Assembly (NCBI GenBank): GCA_037367355.1
Contig: CM074696.1
Coordinates: 1,922,001 to 1,986,000, forward strand
Source of the DNA: Neoscytalidium dimidiatum
Taxonomy: Eukaryota; Ascomycota; Dothideomycetes; Botryosphaeriales; Botryosphaeriaceae
Direction: 5' to 3'
DNA length: 64,000 nt
The stretch's first letter is position 1. Every line of letters starts with the position of its first letter. A program made the translations under genes and the position numbers. This document shows positions 34,933-46,465 of this stretch, piece after piece. A model generated the notes under the pieces. It searched no databases, had not been told where the DNA came from, and was given only the letters and a program-made list of their open reading frames with translations.

Positions 34933-35973
34933 TCAATCGCCACCGGTTCCTCCAGCTTCATTCTGATTTGGAGCAACATGAGGCTCGTCCTTCTCGCCGA
35001 GCTCACCCATGAGTCCATCCAGAAACTTGTCTGCTTGTGCCTTTGACCTCTTCTCCTTGAGCGCCTTCCGCCTTTCCTCAACCTCCCTCTTCCTATCCTC
35101 CTTCTTCTTATCCCTTTCGGCACGTCTCCGCTCAGTCTCTTGCCGCTCCTTCTCAAGAGCCTCCATCTGCATCTTCCTCTCCTCCTCATCTTGTGAGAAG
35201 TTGAAGAAGCCTGTTCCCTTAGTCCTAATCTCCGCATTGCCATCGAAATGGGTATCTTTGGGCGGTGTATCCTCCCTCTTCGCCGCAATCTCCGCCATCT
35301 TCTCAGCTATGGTCTCATCGGGATTAAACGCCGCCGTTTGGATGGTATCTCCGTAGATGATATTCGATGGCATAGCAGGTCTCGCCGTGAAGCGGTCCGG
35401 CTCGTCAAGCATCGACTTCTTACGGCGTTCCTCCCTCGCGGCCTCCGCCCTCGTACCCTTCCTCGTCCTACCAAACTCGTCCGTGTACTCGACTAGCTCC
35501 TCCGGCTCGCTCCCGGCGTCATCGTCGGACGAGGTGTCAGACTCGCCCGCGCCTTGCTTTTCAGCCCACTTGCGATCGAAGTCGACCGCGTAGCGCTCAT
35601 CGGCATCCTCGACGTCGCCGCGCTTCATGGCAGCGTATAAGCGCGCCTTCTCCTCCATTTTCCGCTTGGAGCGCTTCCATGTCGCATCGTCGAGAGCTTC
35701 GCTAGAAGTGCTGTGGCGCTGTGTGAAGTCGGTGTCGTCGAGATCTTTGAGCGCACGCTTGCGGGAGCCTTTGTTGTGAACGCTGAAGATGTCGTCCTTA
35801 TTCTTAGGGCGCGAGCGGCCGGCGGAGGAGGATTTGGAGGACGAGGAGCCGGCGGCGATGAGGGACGAAAGCTGCGAGGTAAAGGCGAGGTTGGTGGACG
35901 AGGTTAGCTCCTTATCAGCGGCCTTCTTGGGGCGCGGGATGCCGTAGAGGGCTGCGTCTTTATTCGAGGACAT
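34933..35973 (-). CDS. CCDC174-like coiled-coil nuclear protein (346 aa)
   Basis: Single exon from ATG 35973 (the frame stays open further upstream, but MSSNKDAALYGI is the natural start). N-terminal: YGIPRPKK and a Ser-rich segment. Middle: KRKMEEKARLYAAMKRGDVED, an acidic stretch, then EYTDEFGRTRKGTRAEA, the motif that marks this family (DUF4078). C-terminal: a KGTGFFNFS element, then about 80 residues of charged coiled coil (EEERKMQMEALEKERQETER). The human relative CCDC174 is a nuclear protein linked to the exon junction complex; an RNA-processing role here is inferred by family. Highly charged, with no membrane segment. It diverges from HOM6 with 314 bp between start codons. Confidence 0.82.
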   Translation of the reverse strand: MSSNKDAALYGIPRPKKAADKELTSSTNLAFTSQLSSLIAAGSSSSKSSSAGRSRPKNKDDIFSVHNKGSRKRALKDLDDTDFTQRHSTSSEALDDATWKRSKRKMEEKARLYAAMKRGDVEDADERYAVDFDRKWAEKQGAGESDTSSDDDAGSEPEELVEYTDEFGRTRKGTRAEAAREERRKKSMLDEPDRFTARPAMPSNIIYGDTIQTAAFNPDETIAEKMAEIAAKREDTPPKDTHFDGNAEIRTKGTGFFNFSQDEEERKMQMEALEKERQETERRRAERDKKKEDRKREVEERRKALKEKRSKAQADKFLDGLMGELGEKDEPHVAPNQNEAGGTGGD

Positions 35974-36287
35974 GGCGGCGGAGACGGGGTGGGAGGGAAA
36001 CCGGGGTGGACGCGGCGTAGCTTTGTAACGCGCAGGGCTGAGGGTTGGCGGCGGAGCGGCGCTGCTCTCCCGCTCCGAAGTTCGGGCAGGATTGGCGGGC
36101 GGAGCGCAAATCCCTGGCGACAGCGGGGCTCGCAAGCTGAATTCTGTCACAGCTCCCCCGCCGTGTCACCGCAACCCACTCTTCACCTGACGCCATTGAC
36201 GCAGGACCTCCTTAAATTCCTGCTCTTTGATTTCCCATACCTCTTACACCCCAATTGAACCCTCAGACGGCGCCAATTGCTGCCAAA
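35974..36287. promoter_or_regulatory. Divergent promoter between CCDC174-like gene and HOM6
   Basis: 314 bp between divergent start codons. GC-rich on the CCDC174 side and pyrimidine-rich near HOM6. I see no specific operator. A CCAATT occurs at 36251 and again at 36273 just before HOM6, on the plus strand. Confidence 0.35.
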
Positions 36288-37533
36288 ATGTCTCCTCCCC
36301 GCCAAATCTTCATCGCCATCGTCGGTGCGCAAGCCTGCCCCACCACGCCCTTCAAACCCGTTCTTACGCGCTGACACGGTTATACAGGAACCGGTGGTGT
36401 TGGAAAATGCTTCCTTAACCAGCTCCACGCTATCGCTCCGCGCTTCTCGCAGTCTCCCACCGCGCCGACTTACCTCTCCCTCATCCTTCTTGCCCGCAGC
36501 AGCAAGGTTCTCCACAGCCCGGACTACCGCTCCCTGAGCCTTACCAGCTGGGAGCAGGACCTGGCCGCCTCCACCAGCCCGGCCCTCACACCCACCCAGA
36601 TCGCCGACTACCTGTCGGCCGCGCCGAGCAAGGTGATCCTCGTCGACAACACCTCGAACCAAGACATCGCCGACGCGTACCCCCTCTTCCTCAAGAAGGG
36701 CATCAGCATCGTGACGCCGAACAAGAAAGCCTTCTCATCCACCTACTCGCTCTGGCAAGCCATCTACGGCGCCGCCGGCAACGGCACGGGCTCGGGCGGC
36801 TTCGTCTTCCACGAGAGCAGCGTGGGCGCGGGGCTGCCGGTCATCTCGACGCTCAAGGAGCTGGTCGAGACGGGCGACGAGGTGACCAAGATCGAGGGCG
36901 TCTTCTCCGGCACCATGTCGTTCCTGTTCAACAGCTTCATGCCGGTCGGCGGCGGCGGCGGCGCCTTCTCCGCCGAGGTCGTCAAGGCCAAGCAGCTCGG
37001 CTACACCGAGCCCGACCCCCGCGACGACCTCAACGGCCTCGACGTCGCCCGCAAGCTGACCATCCTCGCCCGTCTGGCCGGCTTGCCCGTCGAGAGCCCC
37101 ACCAGCTTCCCCGTGCAGAGCTTGATCCCGAAGGAGCTGGAGAGCGTTGCTAGCGGCGATGAGTTCTTGGAGAAGCTGCCGCAATTCGATGGCGAGATGG
37201 ATAAGCTGAAGGAGGAGGCCGCGAAGGAGGGCAAGGTTGTGCGGTTCGTTGGCAGCATTGATGTGCCTTCCAAGTCCGTCAAGGTCGGCTTGGAGAAGTG
37301 AGTTTCCCCCCTTTTTTTCTGTGAGGGACGTTTCGAGCGCTTGACTAATAGCGAGCAGGTTCGATGTTTCCCACCCGATCGCTGCGCTGAAGGGTAGCGA
37401 TAACATCATCAACTTCTATACCAAGCGCTATGGCAGCAACCCGCTCATCATCCAGGGCGCTGGCGCCGGCGGTGATGTCACTGCTATGGGTGTGTCCGGT
37501 GATTTGATCAAGGTTATCCGTCTGTTGCACTAG
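36288..37533 (+). CDS. HOM6: Homoserine dehydrogenase
   Basis: Exons 36288-36324, 36388-37297 and 37359-37533 (introns of 63 and 61 nt) give 373 aa. The NAD(P)-binding glycine loop is split by intron 1 and reads GTGGVGK (residues 13-19). The catalytic domain shows TPNKKAFSS, HESSVGAGLPVISTLKELVETGDEV, GVFSGTMSFLFN and YTEPDPRDDLNGLDVARKLTILARLAG, all family hallmarks including the active-site lysine. The C-terminus returns to the nucleotide domain (GAGAGGDVTAMGVSGDLI). It reduces aspartate semialdehyde to homoserine in the threonine and methionine pathway, in the cytosol. The fungal enzyme is monofunctional, without an aspartokinase part, as here. Codon use is strongly GC-ending, typical of a well expressed gene. 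Confidence 0.96.
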
Positions 37534-38078
37534 GCAATATACAGTATGACAAAATGAAAAATAAATATGAATTCCAGGATGCTTAGTTGACCTTCGTCTG
37601 AAGGAAGCAACTCTCCGGTATGACAAAATGTGATTGCGGGTAACCTACGGGATATTTTCAGTATTAGCCCACTGATGTTCTAGAGACTTGCATCAGAGGT
37701 TCCCAGTGGCAAGAATAGTAGTCTCTCCTGGTCAGCTGAAGCGGCTGTTCCGACAGAGTTGTGGCTACTGCAACTGATCTGCAACTGAAGTTAACGTCTG
37801 GACGGTCATACTCTTGATGAACATCCTACACGTGATTTCAACGAATTACGATACTTGGCAGCTGAAGAAGTCATCTAGACTCAAATTCCACTGATATCTT
37901 GAGCGATCCCCAATATATGGCAGTCATCGCAAATATTGCACAAGAGTTTCTGCGCGTCAACTTCTTGCAGTGCTCCAAGAAAACGCAAGCACCAAGTGCT
38001 ACCTGGGTCAGGATCGGAGACTCATAAAAATACCTAGACTGGAATAAGCGCAAAGATCCTTTAGAACCGCTTGGTAGC
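37534..38078. other. Intergenic, nothing recognised
   Basis: The 3' flank of HOM6 followed by AT-richer DNA. No coding signal on the plus strand. A minus-strand frame at 37871-38269 looks like the shadow of the relic on the other strand. Confidence 0.45.
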
Positions 38079-38980
38079 ATGCGCTCATGCTGGTACTTAG
38101 GGGGCTGCACCGTCGATTTCCTCAAGGCCGTCGTGTACAGGGAGACGGAAGCCATCAGGATTGCACGGAATCTGCCCCATTCGTTGAAATTGCTGCAATA
38201 TCCAGCAGCATTCGAGCCGACCGTGAAAAGGATTGCGTCTACAACATGTACTTCTTGCACATAGAACATATCATTCCGCGAAATTTGGTTTCAGCACTTC
38301 GATTCTGGCACAATTGTATTGATCTTGACAGTATTTCCGTCGATCCAACCAATCCGGAGCAGATCGTTGGGATGACGGGCTGGGTCTCGATGCAGATGGC
38401 TCCGCTGAAAAAAAAAAAAAAAAAACTGGCACAAGTTCTCTTCATGGTCAGCGGATATGAATGCTGGTGAAGGGGGCGTTGAAAAAGAGTTCGAGAAGAT
38501 GCCGCCCAAAGACGTTTTTCCGGAATATGGTGAAGCCCCACGCTTCCTCGAAGACAATATTGCTGCTGCTGTAAAAGAAAGATGCGCTACACGCGATGAA
38601 GTACTTGCAATTCACGGCTGGATTCATACAGAAATATTTGGAATAAATCATCAAAAAGAGAGGCAGACATTGCTGATCTTGTGCGACAGAGCCAGTAGAA
38701 AACAGGCCTCCCCTAGGCCCCAGGGAAGCAGTCCCTCAAGTCGTCTCCGGTCAAACTTACTCAAGGGCGCGCGAAGAATATTCAGAAAGATTTGGTAAGA
38801 TCGCTTTAAGCCTGTGACCTCATGGATGATTTAAACGCTTGCATGAAGGATCTGGTGCCGTATGCAGGGTCGAGCGAACAAAAGGACTACGAGAGGGTAA
38901 AGGAAAGGATCAGGGAGCTGAAAAAAGGTACACTGGCTGAGAGCAAAATCTTCGGGGAGCATGGGCTCTTTGATCCATGA
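38079..38980 (+). pseudogene. Frame-broken relic of a fungal hypothetical protein
   Basis: Protein-like sequence hops between frames: LKAVVYRETEAIRIARNLPHS (38108-38170), then IEHIIPRNLVSALRFW (38262-38310) and DPTNPEQIVGMTGWVSMQMAPL in a second frame, then FSSWSADMNAGEGGVEKEFEKMPP and ERCATRDEVLAIHGWIHTEIFGINHQKERQTLLILCDRAS (to about 38700) in the first frame again. A last short frame 38822-38980 ends KKGTLAESKIFGEHGLFDP. The second switch coincides with a run of 18 A (38408-38425). I recognise no function. A live gene with extra introns is possible but the poly-A run inside coding sequence speaks against it. Confidence 0.45.
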
Positions 38981-41900
38981 TCTTAACCGCCTATATCACG
39001 CTTTCAGGATAGTCAAAGCTGCATAATCTCTCAACTTTATCCGCCGCAACTTTGCTGTTAATGTTTGTATGCTTGATATGTCAATCATCTCTACGCACTG
39101 TCTGACCAAGAATCTACCTCCAGACTCGACAGCCCTCAACTACCACATCCGGCACAATTCGGCGGGAACCGCACCAACCCGACACCGCCCTTCCGCCCAT
39201 CTTCCAAAGCCTCCCGCGCGCACAGCCTCTCTCTCTCGGCGCCGTCACAAATCTACGTTGCCAACCCAGGTGCCTCCAAAATCTCTAAACGATATCCAAG
39301 CCCTACGACCCCAGCCCGGAAGCCGTGGAAATGACGCACGCAACCCATCATGCCCTAAGCGTGCCCCAGCGACTCACCGCCGCAGCGCCCAAACGCTAGC
39401 GAGGCGATCCACGGGCAACGCAAGGCCATGCTCGCGCTCCTAGTCTCTCCGCTTGTCTGGGATGACTCGCGTGCCGAGAGCTGCGCGGATGCTCCCGGTT
39501 TGAGCGAAAGTGCGAGCGAGTGATGGACATTTGATGCGGATGATGGTCTGTCGTTGAGTCGAACAAGCTGGCGTGCGAAAAAAGTTAGCTTGCACAGCCT
39601 CGCGGCCGGACGGGAAAATCGCTGGCGTCATAGGTATTAGGGTCCTGCGCTCGCTACGCAGGTGTCTCGAATCTCAGAGAAACAGAAAAAAAAAAATGGA
39701 GTTAGACAGACGTAGAGGAGGGGAAAGGAAAAGAAAAAAAATTTAGAGTTTCTGTAGAGCGGAGTCCTGGACGTCAGTCAGTGCGGGTAACGTAGATCCT
39801 CATCAACAGCAGCAGCTCCGCACTGCGATGACGTCGACGTTTTTTTCTCTTCTGGCGTCGCGCGTGTCTTTCGCCACAGCGGCCATGAGTTCAGCGTCCC
39901 GCAAAAAGAAAAAAGCAAAGGGATGGACGGGGTCCGGAAAGCACAGCGTGTGTCCATGGGTCGCAAGGGCCCCCCCCCGGTGGACGCACAGCGGTTCAGG
40001 GTCCTCGCGTCACCCTGGGCTTTTTCTCAACTGACGTCTACTAGCAGCACACAGCACGCAGCCGCCACACGCACAAACTCACGAAACCGTCGATCCACCC
40101 GGCGCCGCCGACATCGCCGGGTACCTTTATCGCGGCTCAAGCGGAAAACTGGCTGCCCCCCTCCATCACCGTTTCTCGCCTTGGACCGCGAGCGGACACT
40201 TGGCAAGAGAACAACCCCCTTCCCCACCAAAGAAGAACGTCCTCGTACGCATTTCGTATTCCCCCCCTCCTCCTCGCGGCAGATACCGTGGCGATCCGGT
40301 TTTCGTCCGCTTTGGAGATAAAGGTGATTCATTTGCAATAAGCGGGCGGTGATAATGAAGCACTGTCTTAGCTCGGTCGGCTGCGGCGCAGTCCCCCGGG
40401 CTGTGTGTTTCCCGTTCCGCTCCGCTGCTGCCGCTGCTGCTCTCTCGGTGGCCGCGGGCGCACACACGCGGGCGCGCGCGCGCGCCACGACCGATGCATC
40501 CCCCTCCCCCCCGCCGTAGTTGGTAGTTCGTGGCAGCGAGTCGGCAGCAGCGCTTGACGTGGCGAGGCGGAATGGCAGCGAGGACACGAGGGACCGGTCT
40601 GGCGTCGCGCCAGCGAATTGGTTGGAGGCTGTGCAAGGCCGATTGTTAGGGACACACACAGAGAGAGAGGGGGAGGGTGGGGGAATGTGAGGTGGAAAGA
40701 GAGAGAGCATGCATGATCAGACGGTCACTCCGTCACAATAGTAGTAATGCTAGCCGGGTACGCAGCAGCGAAGTGCAGGGCTCCTCTCCAGCCAGGACTC
40801 CCCGCAAAACACCGTGACAACACGTCTCGAAAAGCGAGAGGACGCACGGAAGTCACGCGATCGTGAACCAATCCCAGCCCCAACAATTTTTTTTTTACAG
40901 CTATCTCTTTTCCCCTCTTCGTTTTCGCGGGGACCGGTAGCGCTAGACCAACAGTGCATTGGGAGCGCGCATCTGCCGGTCACCCTTCCGCCGCTAGTGA
41001 CGTTTCGGTCGGGGCGTGCGCTTTTGTGGTGGGAAAGAACTACTGACATGCTCGTGTGCACGCATGGAACGCCTGATGATGATGAGTTGTAGTCGTCGGG
41101 GTTCCGTAGGTCTCACGCGACACTGTTGCCACTGGTTTGGCTCTCTGCTGCATGGGTAATGGCCGTGTGTAATGGCTCCGAGCCAAAGCCGTGGAAAGGA
41201 GAGCGACAAAAAAACAAGAGTGGTGGTGCTGTGATGTGACGAGGGGCAGGGCCACAGGGGCCCACGGGGGAGCAAAGTGGGCTGCGGGGCGCTTCTGCGG
41301 GCGAGCGCAAATCTGGCTGGCTGGAAGCTGGGCCCGTTTACGAGTGGAAAGGGCGACGTTGGGACTGATTGTCCAGCACAATACCAAGGAAAAAAAAATT
41401 ATTCTCGCCCCAGTGGTCGTTGCTACGTGGGGACGGGAGAGGGCAGAGATAGCAAATGTTGTGTTGCTGCAATTTTTAGATGGCGGAGGGAAAAATAGTG
41501 GCTGCATGGGGCGGGGGCGGAAAAGGCCAATTCGTTGGCTGGCAAGTGCCTTGAGATTATCGAAACTAATGCTGGAGGCCTCGCATTACCAAGAACGAAC
41601 CAACTCATTTTCTGTCCTTCTCTTTCAGCTCCTGCACTCCGATATGCGTGCATTGGGTCTCGAATTGCGCCCGCTGATGGCCCCCTCCCGATTCGATTCG
41701 AGAGAAACCGGCTGAGACCATCGAGCCGCACCCGAAGGATGCCGGCGATAAACGCAGAAAGACCGGGAACGTCAAACCAACCGTTGGCCGTGAAGTATAG
41801 CCGTCATCTGACTAGAGCTGAGGCTGGCTAGCATACTTCATGTACAGCGCGATGGATAAGGGAGGAAGCGGAGCGAAAGTAGCAGCCGCATGAACGCCTA

Positions 41901-44900
41901 CTCCTTGCACTGATGTGTTGTGCATGGTTGCGCAGTGTCCCGTGCAACCGCATCCCTACCTCTACCCGGTCGCAGCAGTTGCTGCCAACTACATCTTATA
42001 CGCCACTAGACACCACTTCCCACTGATTTGCTTCACATTTTGAAAAGCCCCAACTCCGTGAGCCACGGTTTCCGTGATCGAGTCACAGGACAAGCCTTGG
42101 GCCAGAGTCAAGAAAACGCCGAGGATAAGACTGCGGCAGAGGCGGCTTGGGGGGGTAACGGCCGGTGTTGCCTCCTGCTATGCCTGCACACTGCTGCCGA
42201 TTGCGGGCCCTGCATGCAACCGCAGGTTTTCTGTCCTGAAAATCGAACGGCCAGAAGCGATACCCGGGTGCATTCGGAGGGGGCGAAAAGCGGGGAGAGT
42301 TGCGAATTGCGCGTTGTGAGTGGAGAGGGGGAGCTGCTGGTGGAGGTAAATGATCTCCGTGGAGCCGGCGCGGCATCTGCGGCTTCGCGGCTGTGGCATT
42401 TCTTCAGCGTCTTGTCGCCGTCCCCCGTTGCCGGGAGGGGTGACGGCGGGCTGGAGCTGGCAGCTTCTTTTGCGGAAGGTGGGGGAGGGGCTTTTTTGCT
42501 GGCGATACGCCCGCAGAAAGACAGATAGATGCGCAGACAATATTCGGCCACTCGTAATGACGTGATGGGAGAAAGTTGACGCGGGAAATGACGTTGTTGG
42601 TGGTCTACCCGCTGCCGGTCCTCTTGTCTAATCAGGAATGGCCGACGATTGCAGAGCATACGTCGACGCATGGATGTTGCACAGAGAGCAGTGCGTGAAG
42701 TTAGAGCATGCTGATCTGAGGCTGGTGGGCAATATGTGTGAGGGGAAGTTGGTCAAGAAGATCGATCATCCGGGCGCGTAGCAGATAGAACGGGCTTGAC
42801 GCTGGCGGCACGGGGAGGCCGCCACAGCTTCCGCGGCGCACGTATTTGTCGTGAATTTCGGCTTGGATGCGATGCTGAAACCGGTGCCTGATGATCGCTA
42901 GCTGGTGCTCTCGTGAGACCCGGTTCTCTGCTACCGCAATTCTCTGGAGACCTGCCGCTGCCTCTGTCTCGACTGCGCCCGACTAGCCAGGCTGGCAGCG
43001 GGCGCAGGTACGTACGTGTCAAGCAGATGGATCACGCCTCCCCCGGTTTTCGCTTGGGACGGCCCATCGTCGGCCTGCGTGTCGCCATGGCTGCAGAATT
43101 CTTCCGCAGGCAGGCGGCGGCGAAGAGCGGCGGTCGAGCACGCGAGAAGTGGGCCTGTTCAGCACAAAAAGCCCTACGACGGCGCTCCGTACCGCTGCTT
43201 AGCGCCATTGACCGGAAACGCAGCAGCTCCACAGCGGCCGCTAGCAGCCCTCTTTGCGGCGCTGCTGTGGAGTTTTGTTCGTTTCTTGCATGCCACATGC
43301 CCGCGCAGCCCTTCTTCGATCCACAACATGGTGATTCACACACCGTTTCTGCTCGGTCAGATCCACTGTGGTCCAGAACTTTTTCTGCATTTAGCACAAA
43401 AAAATCCCAACGGCGATTGCCCGGCGGACCTGTGCGCAGCAGCTCGTCAGGACAACCGGCAACCGTGGTTACCGCCGGCGAGCGGACAGCAGGCCTACCG
43501 CGCAGCTACCCGCGTGCCGCCGCTCCCTCGCCCGCGTTTCCCCTTTCTTTTGCGCGGAGAGAACCCGTGCAGGCGCAATAGGGGCCGTCTGAGTCCGACC
43601 GGGGTTTGGGACGGGGGTAGCCGTGATTGTGGCTCACCGCGTGATAGGCCCGCTGGGCGCTGGCTGAACGGTGGATGCGGAGATCTGACTGCCAAGGGGC
43701 CTTGGCCCGGAGCCTTGGCGGACGCATCCTCCCGAGAGGTGTGGCGCTCGCGCGGCGGGCGGTGTCCCATTGGTGTTGGCTAACGACGACGTCGCCTGTG
43801 CAGCCACGCGGCAACCGACCATCACATGGCAGAGGGAGGATGATGACTGTGACTGTTCAGCGCCGCCGCCGCGAACCCTTGGCCGCCCTACGTGTGCGAC
43901 GCTGCAGGCCAACTAGGTGCTTACGAGAAGGTCCGCGGCTGGGTGGTGATGGTGGTAGTGGTCTGCAGCATGCAGCTGCCGTGTTGCTATGCTGCTGGGA
44001 GTTGTTGGCCTTGGTTTGCAGACGGCGACTCAGGTGAGGTGATCTGAGTTGCCAGATCGACTGATGACTGTGATGAGGAGCGGCCAGAACCTCGCCGTTG
44101 GGCCGCGCATCGTATCCCTATTCATAGCCGTCAATAAAGAACAGGCGACAGGCAGATAGGGAGCACGGAAGCAGAGAGAAGCCACGGGAGCGCGTTCCTG
44201 TCACACCGCGTGCCGGTCAGCGAGAACAGAGACATGGCTGAGCGCTGGAGAGCCCCGGCGACGACGACAGCGCATCCGCGGCCCCAGGCATGAGTCGGTG
44301 CAGCGCCGACTCGCTTCCTTGCCTCTCCTCCCGCGCATCCCCGAGGCGCCGCACCTTGCTAGCTCCGCTCCGCTAGGCGCAGATGCGCCGGCGTGACGAT
44401 GATGATGATGATGATGCTGCGCACGACACCACTGGCAATAAAATACGTACACAGCACCGCGCAGGCCTGCAGGGCACCAGGGCTGCTCGCACAGGGCTGA
44501 CGCTGGCGGGCAGGCTGGTTGGGCAGCAGGCCTGGCCAGCCGGAGGCCAGCTCGCGGCGCGTGTTTCATTCGACTCGAGACCATGATTTCTCAGAATGCG
44601 TGCGCGCTGTTCCACAGGTGGAGCCACAGGCCCAAGAATTTTTTGCAGATGATCGAAAACAACAACAGGGCGGCGCGCGCTGGTGCTGCCGCATGCGGCC
44701 GCGCGCATTGGATCAAAGGAGCTGCTGCGGCCGTTTAGCCCGGCGCTGAGCAGTGATGGGCGAGGGCGGCGGCCGGGGAGCGGCGAGCAGCAGCAACTGG
44801 GACGGCGCAGGCTGATCGCGCTGGCGAACGCGCGTATGGCAGTGGTTCGTTTCGTGTGGTGGTGGAAGGCGGGCGTTGGTGATCGTCCAGCACTTCATGC

Positions 44901-45799
44901 GGCTTCCCTTGGGGCGGCGGAGGGCAGGGCCCGGGCGGATGAGACAGGCTTCCGCGCAGCGCTCATCTCGCATGGGGCAGCTGTTTCATCTCGTTAAGGC
45001 TATCTCGAGCCCGTGTGCCCAACCCGGGCGGCGCGCACGTTGTGGTGGCAGCTGGGCGGAGGAGCAGGGGAGCAGGGGAGGCGCAGCGGTCAAGGATCCG
45101 ACCGAGTGGGCTGGGACAGCATCGATGCAGAAGCGGGCGCCATTCCACGGACGGCCTAAGCTTCAGAGGGGGAGCTTGGGCGTGCGCCCTGTGGCCCTGG
45201 CCCAGCCTGCACACCTAATCCGCCCGCTGCCTGCAGCATGGATAAATAAAGACGGCCGCCGCCCCAAGCACGCCTCTCCGCTGGGAACGGTAGATCTTAG
45301 CCGGCTGCCTGCAACAGACCACCACACTCCAACAATCCCGCCTCGTCTTTTGTCTCGTCCCCCCGACCCGACCCGACCTGACGCTGCGTTGTCGAGTGCC
45401 CCAACCAAGCCTCCGCCCACGTGCAGCTCGATCCAGTCCATTCCGCAGCCTGTCACCTTACCCCAAGTGCCACCGCGCATCCTCTGTGTTACGCGACCCA
45501 CGCTCGACAAGCTTTTGCGTTGATCTGCCTGCCGGTCGTCCTGCACATCGAAACAGCGAAACACCACCCGTTGCGCATCGGAGCCCTTGACGTCAGCCTT
45601 ACCTCTGGCCTGTTCAGTCACGCTACCGTCGCCAGATCGGCTTGCCCGGAGTGCTGCGCCTCCCCTATAACTCGCGCCAGTCCGCGCCGGCCCCCCAGCA
45701 TCCGGAGAGGCGAGACCGCTAAGCCATATATTGTTCCCCCACACTCGCACATCTTCGAGCTCTCCACACGATCTCGCCACCTCACCCACCTCACTCATC
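38981..45799. other. 6.8-kb GC-rich stretch without a recognisable gene
   Basis: Long open frames are present in all six frames because stop codons are rare in this GC-rich DNA. None shows a domain, signal peptide, consistent introns or conservation-like composition. Simple repeats are scattered: an alternating GC tract at 40471-40486, A and T runs near 39687 and 40890, and ATG/GAT triplets at 44394-44418. The last part (45300-45799) is pyrimidine-rich and reads as leader of the gene starting at 45800. An unannotated long transcript is possible. Confidence 0.45.
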
Positions 45800-46465
45800 A
45801 TGTGCGTCGCCGAATTGAACGTCTCCGTCCTGCCGTGCAGGCATCGATGGTACCATCTTCTGCGACCCTGCTCGCCCACCACCAACCTCAGCAACTGCCC
45901 GAACAAGCTCGGCCTTGAGGGCTGGGAGACCAAGTGCGACTTCTGCCCGTACTGCTCTTCCTGGAACCTGTCCAACACCGACTTCCGTCTCGTTGGCAAT
46001 GACCGCAGCCCGTCCGTTGGCGGCCTCTCGCGCTCGCCTTCGTCCAACTACGGCTCCACAACTACCCTCACCTCCGCTCGCCGTGACAGTCGCCGTGCTT
46101 CTCTTGCTCGCACCGACAGCACCTCGAGTATCCCCGCTCTGGGCCTGAGCGTCGTCGAGAAGACTGGCGAGAAGAACCGAGCTATCAACTCCCGCCTCGA
46201 TGCCTACCTCGGCAAGCACCCGGAGCGCAAGTACAGCAACTCGGATGGCGAGACCACCGATGGTGACGAGCGCCAATCTGTTCACGGATCAGTCCACGGT
46301 TCTGTCCATGGAAGAGCGCCTTCGACGGATGGCAGTGACATCATGATGAAGGCTGACGCGCAGATCACGAACGGCACGCCCGCCTCTTCCAGCAAGAAGG
46401 ACAAGAACATCCTCAAGAAGAGCTGGAAGAACAGCAAGAGGTTTAGCAAGGGCATCTTCAAATGA
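45800..46465 (+). CDS. Conserved fungal protein with N-terminal Cys motif (221 aa), function unknown
   Basis: Single exon from ATG 45800 (MCVAELNVSVLPCRHRWYHLL). The first 55 residues hold seven cysteines and one His (C2, C13, H15, C24, C34, then CDFCPYC), compatible with a zinc-binding module. A Ser/Thr/Arg-rich middle follows, then LDAYLGKHPERKYSNSDGE, a triple SVHG repeat and a lysine-rich C-terminus (KKDKNILKKSWKNSKRFSK). I recall uncharacterised homologues with the same N-terminus in other filamentous fungi; no function is known to me. It has very large gene-free flanks on both sides (6.8 and 4.2 kb), a setting often seen for regulatory genes with long untranslated regions; that is inference. 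Confidence 0.78.
   Translation: MCVAELNVSVLPCRHRWYHLLRPCSPTTNLSNCPNKLGLEGWETKCDFCPYCSSWNLSNTDFRLVGNDRSPSVGGLSRSPSSNYGSTTTLTSARRDSRRASLARTDSTSSIPALGLSVVEKTGEKNRAINSRLDAYLGKHPERKYSNSDGETTDGDERQSVHGSVHGSVHGRAPSTDGSDIMMKADAQITNGTPASSSKKDKNILKKSWKNSKRFSKGIFK

Noticed and set aside
39069..45520. Multiple 100-290 codon frames in GC-rich DNA as genes
   Set aside because: Frames overlap on both strands, lack splice structure, signal peptides and recognisable domains, and their open length is explained by few stop codons at high GC.
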